Origin: Bacteroidota bacterium | GTDB taxonomy: Bacteria > Bacteroidota > Ignavibacteria > OLB7 | DNA length: 64,000 nucleotides | Direction: 5' to 3' | Assembly (NCBI GenBank): GCA_018266795.1 | Contig: JAFDZV010000044.1 | Coordinates: 1 to 64,000, forward strand | In this document: in pieces, positions 25,199 to 33,914 of the stretch | Position numbering within the stretch: the stretch's first letter is position 1 | Layout of the letters: every line of letters starts with the position of its first letter | Notes under the pieces: model-generated | What the model was told of the DNA's origin: nothing | The model's database searches: none | The model's input: only the letters and a program-made list of their open reading frames with translations | Program-made: the position numbers and the translations under genes

Positions 25199-26923
25199 CT
25201 ATCCTCGCAACGCCGTTGCGAATCGAATCAGCCCATCGGCGTCGAGCGCGTTCAGCGTTCCATCAGGCGTAAGCCATCCCTTGCGCGCCATCGTGATGCC
25301 GTAGCGCATGTTGTCGAAGTCTGCCAGAGAATGGGCATCGGGGTTGATGGCGATCGGCACCCCCTTGCGCCGGGCATGGCGCACCATTCGCCAGTTCAGG
25401 TCCAGCCGCATCGGATTGCAGTTCAGCTCGATCGCCTTGCCATGCGCGGCCGCCGCGGCGATCACCCGCCGGAGGTCCACATCGTATCCCTTCCGCTTCA
25501 GGATCAGGCGCCCGGTAGAATGGCCGAGGATGGTGGAGTACCTGTGCTCCAGCGCCCGGCAGATCCGATCGGTCTGCGCCTCCATCGGAAGATTGAACTG
25601 CGAGTGAACGGAGACGACAACCGCATCGAGCGCCGCCAGCGCATCATCCTCCAGATCCAGAGCGCCATCGGCAAGGATGTCGCACTCGATCCCCTTCAGC
25701 ACCCGGAATTCGGATGGATCGTAGCGGCGATTGATCTCGTCGATCTCACGCCCCTGCGCCTCCAGCCTGCGCTCGTCCAGACCGTTGGCATAGAATGCGC
25801 TCTTGGAGTGGTCGGTGATCAGCAGATAGCCGTAGCCCAGGCCGTGAACGTGTTCCGCGATCTCCTGGATCGGGCTTCTGCCGTCGCTCCAGGTGGAGTG
25901 CACGTGGATCATCCCCTTCAGATCCTCCCGCGTCACGAGGTCCGGTATCCCGCCGTCCAGCGCGCTGCGCACCTCGTCGATCCCCTCGCGCAACTCCGGT
26001 GTGATGTATTGCATGCCGGCGAGATCGAACAGCTCATCCTCGGAGTCCAGCATCACCATCTCCCCATCCCTGTACAGTCCGTCCTCGCGAAGATCGTAGC
26101 CACGATCGGTAAGCGGGATCGAGACCATGAAGCAGTAGTCGCTCGCGCCTGTACGTTGATGCAGCAGCACCGCGTAGTTGGCAGGCGTTGCCGCATCGAT
26201 GCGAACGCGGAACCCGCCGTCCGCTTGGGCGGTGATCAGGCTCCCATTACGTACGGGCTCCGAGAGAATATCCGCGATCGACGCCAGGTCGCGCTCAAGC
26301 GCATCGACGGAGGCAGCCTGCAGCACGAAGCCAAGCGAATCGAACTCCTCCCCCCCGCGACGCAGACGCCCGGCGATCGCCCCCCGCTCCACCGATGGGA
26401 GCTCGCGCAGGCGCGCAAGAACGGACTCGGCCAACTCCGTGGCCCTGTTGATTCTCAACTTCCCCCCCTGCTGGCGCAGCTGGGAAAGTCCTTCCAGGAT
26501 CTTCGCCTGCGACTTGTCGCCGAAGCCGGGGAGCGCTGCGATGCGATTCTCCAGCGCCGCCTGCTCCAACTGGTCAAGCGTTTCGATGCCGAGCTGTGTA
26601 TGCAGGGCCCGGACCTTCTTCGCTCCAACGCCGCGTATCTCCAGGATCTCCATCAACCCCGGCGGCGTTATCCTCCGCAACTCCTCGAGCTGCGCGGTAG
26701 TGCCGGTCTCCACGATCTCTCGAACCACCGCCCCCAGCGTGCTCCCGATGCCGGGCGCCTTCACCGGCAGTCCTGCATGCACCATGGCCACAACGTCCAC
26801 ATTGCTCGTCTCCAGCGACCGCGCGGCGCGGCCATAGCTCTTGCTCGTGAGCTCCGTATCGCCGTGAAGCTCCAGGTATGTTTCGATGGAGTAGAGAACC
26901 TTCGCAACGTCGCGTGATGTCAT
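25199..26923 (-). CDS. PolX-family protein with intact PHP domain, degenerate polymerase site
   Basis: 574 residues, the usual bacterial PolX length, from ATG 26923. Residues 1-90 form the N-terminal helical domain, with HhH segments (PGIGSTLGAVVREI, IRGVGAKKVRALHT and LPGFGDKSQAKILEG). Where active PolX has GS-x-RR…(D)xD, this protein reads AGRLRRGGEEFDSLGFVL, with no DxD. The C-terminal PHP domain keeps its metal ligands: IHVHSTWSDG, LLITDHS, KGIECDI, SVHSQFN, ILGHSTG and INPDAHS. So a phosphoesterase or 3'-5' exonuclease is expected while polymerisation is doubtful. The alignment is by eye. It probably acts in DNA repair. Confidence 0.88.
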   Translation of the reverse strand: MTSRDVAKVLYSIETYLELHGDTELTSKSYGRAARSLETSNVDVVAMVHAGLPVKAPGIGSTLGAVVREIVETGTTAQLEELRRITPPGLMEILEIRGVGAKKVRALHTQLGIETLDQLEQAALENRIAALPGFGDKSQAKILEGLSQLRQQGGKLRINRATELAESVLARLRELPSVERGAIAGRLRRGGEEFDSLGFVLQAASVDALERDLASIADILSEPVRNGSLITAQADGGFRVRIDAATPANYAVLLHQRTGASDYCFMVSIPLTDRGYDLREDGLYRDGEMVMLDSEDELFDLAGMQYITPELREGIDEVRSALDGGIPDLVTREDLKGMIHVHSTWSDGRSPIQEIAEHVHGLGYGYLLITDHSKSAFYANGLDERRLEAQGREIDEINRRYDPSEFRVLKGIECDILADGALDLEDDALAALDAVVVSVHSQFNLPMEAQTDRICRALEHRYSTILGHSTGRLILKRKGYDVDLRRVIAAAAAHGKAIELNCNPMRLDLNWRMVRHARRKGVPIAINPDAHSLADFDNMRYGITMARKGWLTPDGTLNALDADGLIRFATALRG

Positions 26924-27037
26924 AGCGGATTGAACTGCGAGTTGATGCAGATGCCGGCGCCAGGGTAGGACAACTCTGCAAAGGTACCGAATCGGGCCGG
27001 TTCGCGTGATCCCGCCCCCGTATGAGAACGTAACGTG

Positions 27038-27158
27038 GTGCTTGGTTCTTGGTACGCTCGGCTGCGCCTCGCTGTGGTCCTTGGCGCCGAAACCTGCAGG
27101 ACGTATCACGGCACACCAAGACCCAAGACCCAAGAACCAAGGCCCAAGAACCAAGCAC
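27038..27158. repeat. Intergenic element with 15-bp terminal inverted repeats and heptamers
   Basis: GTGCTTGGTTCTTGG at 27038-27052 is the exact reverse complement of 27144-27158. The right arm also holds degenerate 7-base units of the form CCAAGAA/CCAAGAC. The core between arms resembles, in inverted orientation, the core of the element at 28101-28295 (shared GGCGCCAAGGACCACAGCG-type stretch). It is non-coding, upstream of the YkuD gene. Confidence 0.8.
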
Positions 27159-27263
27159 AGTAACAGTCGTTCCTATCGGGCGTTTCAGAGTGAAAGCCTG
27201 CGCGACGGAATCATCCGGCGTACCACGATGATTCCGGCCCGGCACATCTGCTGCTCCACTCCC

Positions 27264-28094
27264 ATGATCCATTTTCCCTCGGCCATCCGTCGGCTCCTGC
27301 TGGTGGGATCCTCAATGGCACTGATCGCCTCAACGAGCGTAGCCGCCGGCTGCACGCGGCAGCCGGACCAGGCACGGCCCGCCGGCGCAGGGCAGTCCGC
27401 ACCCCGGCCCCCGAAAGCTGCCGGCACCGTAAAACCGAAGGCGGCACAGAACCAGGCGCCTCCCGCGCGGCCGTCCCTTCCGCCAACACCGCGCACGGTG
27501 GAGGATGTGATCGGCCCGCTGAGCCCGGTTGCGAAGGCACGCTACGGCGCGGCATGCCGGCATGCGAACGTGGCCTGGCCGCCGAAGCGGGTGATGCTCC
27601 TCGCCTTCAAACGCGAGCGGCGGCTGGAGGTGTGGGGTGCCAATACCGCCGGCAGCTACGCCCTTCTGTACAGACACCAGGTGCTGGCCGCGAGCGGCGG
27701 CCCCGGCCCGAAGCGGCGCGAAGGGGACGAACAGGTGCCCGAAGGCTTCTACGACATCACGGAACTGAACCCTAACAGCCAGTTCCATCTGTCGATGCGG
27801 GTAGGCTATCCTAATGCCGACGATCTGGCACATGCGCGCGTTGACCGCGCGGCAATGGGGGGAGATATCTACATTCACGGCAATCATCTCTCCATAGGAT
27901 GCCTGGCAATCGGCGACCCCGGCATCGAGGAATTGTTCGGCCTGATGGCGCAGGTACCTCCCGGCAGCCGCCGCATCGTGATCGCGCCGTTCGACTTCCG
28001 TCGTCATCCGGGCGCCGCGTACCCGAAGGAGGCCGCATGGGTTCACGAGATGTACGGCAGGATGAAGAAGTTCCTTGCGGCGTTCAGGGTGTAA
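27264..28094 (+). CDS. L,D-transpeptidase (YkuD) lipoprotein
   Basis: 276 residues from ATG 27264; longer starts run through the repeat element. The signal ends in VAAGC, a lipobox with Cys near residue 30. A Pro/Ala/Lys-rich linker of about 50 residues follows. The YkuD domain has RRLEVWGANT, GPGPKRREGDEQVPEGFYDI and the catalytic IHGNHLSIGCLAIGD (His, Ser and nucleophile Cys). Such proteins form 3-3 peptidoglycan cross-links or attach lipoproteins to the wall; the lipid anchor suggests periplasmic action. It is flanked on both sides by related repeat elements in opposite orientation. Confidence 0.88.
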   Translation: MIHFPSAIRRLLLVGSSMALIASTSVAAGCTRQPDQARPAGAGQSAPRPPKAAGTVKPKAAQNQAPPARPSLPPTPRTVEDVIGPLSPVAKARYGAACRHANVAWPPKRVMLLAFKRERRLEVWGANTAGSYALLYRHQVLAASGGPGPKRREGDEQVPEGFYDITELNPNSQFHLSMRVGYPNADDLAHARVDRAAMGGDIYIHGNHLSIGCLAIGDPGIEELFGLMAQVPPGSRRIVIAPFDFRRHPGAAYPKEAAWVHEMYGRMKKFLAAFRV

Positions 28095-28100
28095 GGGAGT

Positions 28101-28295
28101 AGTCAGTTGTTAGTGGTCAGTTGGGGCTTTGTGCTTGGTTCTTCGTGCTTGGGTTTTGGCGGTGCTACATCCGGCAGACTTCGGTGCCAAGGACTACAGC
28201 GCGGCGAGCGTACAATGAACCACGGCGAGCCGCGATGAGAACGGCAGCGAGCCGATCCCAGCCAGCGCGGCGAGCGTACAATGAACTTCCAACTG
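28101..28295. repeat. Intergenic repeat element with heptamers and a 23-bp direct repeat
   Basis: Heptamer-like units AGTCAGTTGTTAGTGGTCAG start the element; CAGTTGG (28118-28124) pairs with CCAACTG (28289-28295). GTGCTTGGTTCTT at 28131-28143 repeats the arm of the element at 27038. A 23-base sequence, beginning AGCGCGGCGAGCG and ending TACAATGAAC, occurs exactly at 28198-28220 and 28264-28286, with a degenerate copy between. The core is the inverse of the 27.1-kb element. Confidence 0.75.
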
Positions 28296-28337
28296 TAACT
28301 CTCTACGAAGCAGGGCCGCGCTCTGGCCGCCAACCTC

Positions 28338-28345
28338 TATATTTG
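28338..28345 (+). promoter_or_regulatory. -7 promoter element candidate
   Basis: TATATTTG matches TAnnTTTG exactly, 43 bases before the acyl-CoA dehydrogenase start. I see no TTTG at the right distance upstream, so this is a partial match. Confidence 0.4.
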
Positions 28346-28387
28346 TCGAATACGTAAAATCCGATCACTCAACTTCCCCTGCCGAAG

Positions 28388-29554
28388 ATGCCGATCATAA
28401 CTCCCGACTATTTCGATATCGATGGTCTGCTGAGCGAAGAGGAACGGATGGTGCGGAGCACGGTTCGCGAGTTTGTGGACAACGAAGTGCTGCCGATCAT
28501 CGAGAAGCACAATCGCGAGGGGACCTTCCCGCAACACCTGGTGAAGCGCTTCGGCGATCTGGGCATGTTCGGCCCGACAATTCCGGAGGAGTACGGCGGC
28601 GGCGGCATGAACTCCGTCTGCTACGGACTGATCTGCCAGGAACTGGAGCGCGGGGACTCCGCTCTCCGCAGCTCCGTCTCCGTGCAGGGATCGCTGGTGA
28701 TGTATCCGATCTGGAAGTATGCGGGCGAGGAGTTGAAGCGTTACTGGCTGCCGCGCCTGGCGAGCGGCGACGCCATCGGCTGCTTCGGCCTTACGGAGCC
28801 GGACTTCGGCTCCAATCCCGGCGGCATGCTCACCAACGCACGCGAGACCGAGAGCGGCTACATTCTGAACGGCGCAAAGATGTGGATCACCAACGGCACC
28901 ATCGCTGACGTGGCCGTTGTCTGGGCCAAGCTGAACGGCGTGGTGCGCGGGTTCATGGTGGAGAAGGGAACGCCCGGCTTCACGGCGCCGGAGATGAAGG
29001 GGAAGCATTCGCTTCGGGCCTCGGTGACGAGCGAACTGATTTTCCAGGACTGCGAGATTCCGAAGACACACATCTTCCCCGACGTACAGGGCCTGCGCGG
29101 CCCGCTCTCCTGCCTTACGCAGGCGCGCTACGGCATCAGCTGGGGGGCGATCGGCGCTGCCATCGCCGTCTATGAATCCTCCGTCAACTATGCAACCACG
29201 CGCATCCAGTTCGATCGCCCGATCGGCGGATTCCAGCTGGTACAGGAGAAGCTGGTCTGGATGTTGAACGAGATCACCAAGGCGCAGTTGCTCGCATATC
29301 GTCTGGGACGATTGAAGGATGAGGGAACGATGCGGACACAGCAGGTTTCGCTCGCGAAACGCAACAATGTCTGGATGGCGCTCGAATGCTGCCGCATGGC
29401 CCGCGACATTCACGGCGCGAACGGCATTCTGGATGAATATCCGGTGATGCGTCACGCGGCGAATCTGGAATCGGTAAAGACGTACGAGGGAACGCACGAC
29501 ATCCATACGCTGATTCTCGGAGCGGACATCACAGGCATCGAGGCATTCACATGA
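28388..29554 (+). CDS. Acyl-CoA dehydrogenase, glutaryl-CoA dehydrogenase-like
   Basis: 388 residues. FAD/substrate loops: [15 protein letters not shown] (about 138-152) and [15 protein letters not shown]. The C-terminal segment [23 protein letters not shown] holds the catalytic Glu and matches the glutaryl-CoA dehydrogenase branch more closely than the short-chain enzymes. Arg in [17 protein letters not shown] contacts FAD of the partner subunit. It is a soluble homotetrameric flavoprotein that oxidises an acyl-CoA; decarboxylation of glutaryl-CoA is possible but not proven. Its stop overlaps the dut start by 4 bases. Confidence 0.92.
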   Translation: MPIITPDYFDIDGLLSEEERMVRSTVREFVDNEVLPIIEKHNREGTFPQHLVKRFGDLGMFGPTIPEEYGGGGMNSVCYGLICQELERGDSALRSSVSVQGSLVMYPIWKYAGEELKRYWLPRLASGDAIGCFGLTEPDFGSNPGGMLTNARETESGYILNGAKMWITNGTIADVAVVWAKLNGVVRGFMVEKGTPGFTAPEMKGKHSLRASVTSELIFQDCEIPKTHIFPDVQGLRGPLSCLTQARYGISWGAIGAAIAVYESSVNYATTRIQFDRPIGGFQLVQEKLVWMLNEITKAQLLAYRLGRLKDEGTMRTQQVSLAKRNNVWMALECCRMARDIHGANGILDEYPVMRHAANLESVKTYEGTHDIHTLILGADITGIEAFT

Positions 29555-30021
29555 GCATGCGTCGCGAGGCAATGGAGGCAACGGTTCTGGTAACCCGGGT
29601 TCGCGAGGGATTCGACGATCTTCCTCTGCCGGACTATGCAACAGCCGGCGCGGCCGGCGTCGACTTCCGGGCGGCCGTTCAGTCGCCGGTGATCCTCGCC
29701 CCCGGCGAGCGGGCACTGATTCCCACCGGCCTGGCGATCAGCCTGCCGCAGGGATACGAGTGCCAGGTGCGCCCGCGCAGCGGCCTCGCCGCCCGCAACG
29801 GCATCACGATGCTCAACTCGCCCGGCACGATCGACGAGGACTATCGCGGCGAGATCATGGTGATCGCGATCAATCACGGAACCGAACCGTTCACGATCGA
29901 GCGCGGCATGCGCATCGCGCAGGGCATCTTCGCACGATACGAACGCATCGCATGGCGCGAAGTGTCGGGCCTGGAGGCCAGCGAACGCGGCGATGGAGGG
30001 TTCGGCAGCACCGGCCGGTAG
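29551..30021 (+). CDS. dut: dUTP diphosphatase
   Basis: 156 residues with all five trimeric dUTPase motifs: [11 protein letters not shown] (1), RPRSGLA (2), [11 protein letters not shown] (3, with catalytic Asp), [10 protein letters not shown] (4) and [10 protein letters not shown] (5, the flexible P-loop-like end). The enzyme hydrolyses dUTP to dUMP and pyrophosphate, keeping uracil out of DNA and feeding dTMP synthesis. The start ATG overlaps the previous stop (ATGA); an internal ATG at the MEATVLV segment is a possible alternative. Confidence 0.97.
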   Translation: MSMRREAMEATVLVTRVREGFDDLPLPDYATAGAAGVDFRAAVQSPVILAPGERALIPTGLAISLPQGYECQVRPRSGLAARNGITMLNSPGTIDEDYRGEIMVIAINHGTEPFTIERGMRIAQGIFARYERIAWREVSGLEASERGDGGFGSTGR

Positions 30022-30031
30022 GGCGCGGAGT

Positions 30032-30156
30032 GTCAGTGGTCAGTGGTCAGTGGAAAATGCATCAGCAACTGACTACGAACAACTGACAACTGACTACCAA
30101 CAACTGACAACTGACTACCAACAACTGACCAGAGCGAGTCCCGATTTCATCGGGAC
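30032..30156. repeat. Heptamer tandem repeats with terminal hairpin
   Basis: Three copies of GTCAGTG-type units (30032-30053) face, in inverse complement, a longer array of AACTGAC/AACTGACTACC units (30061-30130), so the whole can fold back on itself. A perfect hairpin GTCCCGAT-TTC-ATCGGGAC follows at 30138-30156. Non-coding, between dut and the AI-2E-family gene. It resembles STRR-type heptanucleotide repeats known from other bacteria. Confidence 0.8.
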
Positions 30157-30173
30157 GAGCGTGCTACCAATCA

Positions 30174-31526
30174 ATGGAAGGCTCACTTCTCCGTATCACA
30201 TTGGAGCATTCAACAGTGGCCGAACAAGATCTTCCGGAATCAGGCTCCGTACCACAGGAAGCCGTCAATGTGCGTGAGGCCATCGTGCGGAAGGTTCGCC
30301 AGAGCGTGATGCTGCGGCGTGGCATGCAGCTTCAGGAGATGCTTGCTCTGCTGGGCGGGTTCATCCTGCTCCTGCTGATGCTTGCCAGCATGATCACGCC
30401 GATCATGCATCCGATCTTTCCGCTCGCGGCTCTGATCTTCTTCCTCTATCCGTTCCGGAAGGTGATCGTTCCTCGGCGCACCATGCAGCTCGGCATCGCG
30501 GCGTTCATGATCTGGCTCTTTCTCAGTCTGAGCGGCGCCCTCTTCCCCTTCCTGGTGGCGCTGGCGCTGGCGTACATTCTCTCGCCGATCGTGGAACGCC
30601 TGGAGAAGAAGGGGATCGCGCGATGGATCACGTCGCTCGGCCTTTCGCTGATGATGCTCGGCGTGTATGCGCTCGTTGGCATCTTCGTTGTTCCCGGGCT
30701 CGTGGAACAGTTTCAGCAGCTCTTCCAATCCGCCTCAGGGCTGATGAAGAATGCGAACACATTCCTGGACAACAATCATCTCACCAGCCGGCTCCAGGAT
30801 CTGGGCATCCCGCGCCGCCAGGCGGAAGATCTGGTGCGCAACGAGATCCAGCCGCAGATCAAGACGATCGTTGCCTGGCTGTTCACCCAGATGGGCGCGT
30901 TCGTCAAGAACGCCAGCTCGATCCTCGAAGGAGTGATAAACCTTCTGCTGATCCCGCTCCTGACGCTCTACATGCTCATCGACTTCAAGCGCTTCCGCAC
31001 GTTCATGCGTACGAAGGTGCTGCGCGAGAACAAGCGCTACGTCTACTACCTTCGTCAGGTGGACGTTATCCTGAGCTCGTATCTGCGCGGTGTGATGATC
31101 ACCTCGTCGCTCGTGGGAACGCTGGCTGTGATCATCCTCTCCATCTTCAACGTGCCGTATGCCGTGGTGATCGGAATTCTCACCGGAGTCTTCAACCTGA
31201 TCCCATCCGTGGGAATATTTCTGAACCTCGGCGTGGCGATGATCATCTTCCTCTTCGCACCCGGCGAGTTCGCAACCAATACGCTGATCACCGCGGCAAT
31301 GGTTGCCGGCCTTCATGCGTTGAATTCGTACGTGATCGAACCGAGAGTTATCGGCCATCGCGTAGGACTTCCCCCCGTGCTGATGATCGCGTCGCTCTTC
31401 GTCTTCGCCCACTTCGTTGGCTTCATCGGCCTCCTGATTGCCGTGCCTACCTCCGCAGTGATCGCCATGTTCATGCGCGAATGGTACCACAGCACGATCA
31501 ACGCCGAGCCCCAGCCGGACTCCTGA
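30174..31526 (+). CDS. AI-2E family transporter (PerM/YdiK type)
   Basis: 450 residues as drawn; a GTG at 30216 preceded by GGAG nine bases upstream is a good alternative start giving 436 residues. About eight hydrophobic helices, with the family arrangement: early helices (MLALLGGFILLLLMLASM, RTMQLGIAAFMIWLFLSLS in part), a soluble central domain, then ILSIFNVPYAVVIGILTGVFNLIPSVGIF and PRVIGHRVGLPPVLMIASL. Relatives export autoinducer-2 or act as Na+/H+ antiporters; the substrate is uncertain. It lies upstream of the RsmI gene on the same strand. Confidence 0.88.
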   Translation: MEGSLLRITLEHSTVAEQDLPESGSVPQEAVNVREAIVRKVRQSVMLRRGMQLQEMLALLGGFILLLLMLASMITPIMHPIFPLAALIFFLYPFRKVIVPRRTMQLGIAAFMIWLFLSLSGALFPFLVALALAYILSPIVERLEKKGIARWITSLGLSLMMLGVYALVGIFVVPGLVEQFQQLFQSASGLMKNANTFLDNNHLTSRLQDLGIPRRQAEDLVRNEIQPQIKTIVAWLFTQMGAFVKNASSILEGVINLLLIPLLTLYMLIDFKRFRTFMRTKVLRENKRYVYYLRQVDVILSSYLRGVMITSSLVGTLAVIILSIFNVPYAVVIGILTGVFNLIPSVGIFLNLGVAMIIFLFAPGEFATNTLITAAMVAGLHALNSYVIEPRVIGHRVGLPPVLMIASLFVFAHFVGFIGLLIAVPTSAVIAMFMREWYHSTINAEPQPDS

Positions 31527-31630
31527 GCAGAACGGCACGAACGGCTTGAACGCACAGTAGATTCTCTTACAGCGCATCGCGGCGGCGGTTCCAGTGTGGA
31601 GTCGTCGCCGTGTTGCCGAATACTCACTTC

Positions 31631-33763
31631 ATGAACGATACGCACACACAGAACGACGCGTCGGGCGAGACGATTCAATCGCAGGGCGAACAGGCGAACG
31701 ATCCAGACAACCGGCAGCCCTCGATGGAACCGGCACATACCGAACCGAACGGCGAAGCAGCAGACACCGGTACGGAAAGCGGCGGCAACTTCGCGGCAGA
31801 ATCGGAATCGGAGGCGAACGCCGCGGCCAACGAGGAGGCGAGTGAAGATGCTGCGACTGAACGTGCCGTGGCCGGGGGCTCTGCGACCGAAGAAGCTGCA
31901 ACCGAAGCCGATGCGGCATTTGCTCCCGTTGAGGATGCGGGCGACGAGGAAGACGCCGAAACGCCGCAGCCCGACGCCGGGGATCCGGTGGCCGACGATG
32001 CGGCAGCGGATGACGAGGGAACCGCGCTGCCCGAGGACCTCGTCGAGCATGTGGAGCCGGCCGTCCCGGGGCGCATTTCACTGGTGGGCGTGCCGATCGG
32101 CAATCGCGACGACATGACGATGCGCGGTCTGAAGACGCTGCAACGCGCAGACGTGGTGGTGTGCGAGGAGTACAAGGTTGGGGCCCGGCTGCTGCGCAAC
32201 TACAACATCACGCAGCGCCTGCTTGCAATGAACGAACACAACGAGGAGGACGCAAGCAACGAGATCATCGAGCTGCTGCGCGCCGGGAAGGAGGTTGCGG
32301 TAATCTCCGACGCCGGGCTGCCGCTCCTTGCAGATCCCGGCCACATTCTGATGCGCAAACTCCAGGCTCTTCACGTTCAGCCGAAAATCGTTCCGGGCGT
32401 AAGCTCCGTGATGACCGGGTTGATGGCGAGCGGATTCGGCATGGAACAGTTCGAGTTCGTCGGATTCCTGCCGCGCAAGCCGGAGGAGCGTCGGAACGCG
32501 GCGCAGGAACTGGCGACGCACCACGCCACGGTGGTGATCCTGGAGACACCCTACCGCCTCCGCTCGCTGCTCGCCGCCCTCTCCGACGCCATGCCCTCGC
32601 GCCAGGCTGCCATCGCCATCAACCTGACGACGGCATACGAGGCGATTGTTCGCGGCTCGCTTGCGGAACTGTTCGCCAAGTTCTCCGACAAGCGCTTCAA
32701 GGGAGAGTTCGTTCTCGTGCTGGACGCTTGGAACCCGAAGGAGGCGACGCGCCGCGAAGCCAAGCTGCACAAGGCTCAGCGCGCCGCCGAGCCGCGGGAG
32801 GAAGCCGCCTACGAGGCCGGGACGGAGGCAGGGCCCGGGTTCGAGAAGGCATTCGATCTCGAGGAGGAGTTGGATCTCTCGCCGGCCTCGCACGAAGGCG
32901 AGGATGAGGAGCGGCAATCATCCGGCTGGTTCCGTCCGGGAACGCGCGGCGCCGAGCGGGAGAAGCCGGAGAGCGGTGCCGGCCAGGGCTGGGCGCCGGT
33001 CCGGCGCACGCCTGCGCAGGGAAAGCGCCCGGGTGCACGTGGAGGATTCGGCGGATCGCGCGAGCGTTCCCCCGGCGGCGGCTCGGGCGGACCGAAGCGC
33101 AGTTCCGGCTCTTCGAAGTGGGGAGCCGGCCCATCAACAGGACGCTCGAAGTGGAATACAGGCGGGCCGCGGGCAGAGCGCCGCGAGAACGATCGATGGG
33201 AACGGCCGGGCCGCGAGCATGCCGGCGATGAGACGCGACGCCCGGCACACGACCGCTGGGAGCGGAATCCACAGGGTGAGGAGAATCGGTCGGAACGCGA
33301 AACGCGGCCGTCAGGCCCGCGCCCGTCAGGCCCGCGGCCAACCGGCCCGCAGCCGTTTGGCGATCGTGCCGAACGCGGTGCACGCGGCGGGTTCGGCGGC
33401 AACCGCCCGGGCGGCCCCCGCGGCGGCGCGGCGCGCGGCGGACGGCCGGCATTCGGCTCGCGCGACAGATCCGGCGGCGGACGTAACGACGACGCCCGCG
33501 GAGGCGGCTCGCGCGGAGGCTGGGGCTCACGAGGCGATGCGCCGCATGGAGAGCGGCCGTCACAGGGAGAATCCGGCGAACGGCGTACCGGCTGGAGCCC
33601 GCGCGGCACGGGCTCCGGCGGACGGGATGCTCGCAGCGGCGGGCAGCGTGGTCCCGGCACGCGGGGCGGCGGTTCGCGTGGAGGCGGCTCCCGCGGAGGC
33701 TGGGGCTCGCCGGGCGGTCGAGGCGGCAAGGGAGGAAAGCGCAGTGGCGGGCGAGGGTTCTAG
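31631..33763 (+). CDS. rsmI: RsmI-type 16S rRNA methyltransferase with acidic head and RGG-rich tail
   Basis: 710 residues from ATG 31631 (GTG 31610 also in frame), far above the usual ~280. Residues 1-145 are acidic and low-complexity (Glu/Asp/Ala). Residues about 148-365 form the tetrapyrrole-methylase domain: ISLVGVPIGNRDDMTMRGL, LLAMNEHNEED, VAVISDAGLPLLADPG, PKIVPGVSSVMTGL, FVGFLPRKPEER and LETPYRLRSLL. RsmI 2'-O-methylates C1402 of 16S rRNA. Residues 366-710 are a basic, Gly/Arg/Ser-rich tail with about ten RGG motifs and repeats such as RPSGPRPSGPRPTGPQP. Both extensions look intrinsically disordered. They may bind RNA or condense. Confidence 0.88.
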   Translation: MNDTHTQNDASGETIQSQGEQANDPDNRQPSMEPAHTEPNGEAADTGTESGGNFAAESESEANAAANEEASEDAATERAVAGGSATEEAATEADAAFAPVEDAGDEEDAETPQPDAGDPVADDAAADDEGTALPEDLVEHVEPAVPGRISLVGVPIGNRDDMTMRGLKTLQRADVVVCEEYKVGARLLRNYNITQRLLAMNEHNEEDASNEIIELLRAGKEVAVISDAGLPLLADPGHILMRKLQALHVQPKIVPGVSSVMTGLMASGFGMEQFEFVGFLPRKPEERRNAAQELATHHATVVILETPYRLRSLLAALSDAMPSRQAAIAINLTTAYEAIVRGSLAELFAKFSDKRFKGEFVLVLDAWNPKEATRREAKLHKAQRAAEPREEAAYEAGTEAGPGFEKAFDLEEELDLSPASHEGEDEERQSSGWFRPGTRGAEREKPESGAGQGWAPVRRTPAQGKRPGARGGFGGSRERSPGGGSGGPKRSSGSSKWGAGPSTGRSKWNTGGPRAERRENDRWERPGREHAGDETRRPAHDRWERNPQGEENRSERETRPSGPRPSGPRPTGPQPFGDRAERGARGGFGGNRPGGPRGGAARGGRPAFGSRDRSGGGRNDDARGGGSRGGWGSRGDAPHGERPSQGESGERRTGWSPRGTGSGGRDARSGGQRGPGTRGGGSRGGGSRGGWGSPGGRGGKGGKRSGGRGF

Positions 33764-33784
33764 ACACCGGCGCCCGGCACGATT

Positions 33785-33838
33785 CAGAACGTCCGCTCCG
33801 GTCCGTACCCGGGGCGGCGACGTTCTGCAGACGGTTTT
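33785..33838 (+). terminator. Terminator candidate after rsmI
   Basis: Stem CAGAACGTC (33785-33793) with GACGTTCTG (33819-33827), long GC-rich loop, followed by CAGACGGTTTT. Placed 22 bases after the stop. Confidence 0.55.
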
Positions 33839-33914
33839 CACACGGGGCGGCTGCAGGGTTGACCGGCCGCGGGAAACCGCGGGCATGCGAACATTATCAT
33901 GAGTTGATCACGCC

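Noticed and set aside
24074-26917. 947-codon plus-strand frame
   Set aside because: Antisense to the TPR and PolX-like genes, both with recognisable domains.
27038-28295. Inversion of the YkuD gene between the two repeat elements (phase variation)
   Set aside because: The related cores are only partly similar and no recombinase gene is near; recombination would need more identity.
30032-30130. Heptamer array considered as a CRISPR
   Set aside because: Units are 7 bases with no spacers of 25-40 bases; no cas genes in the window.
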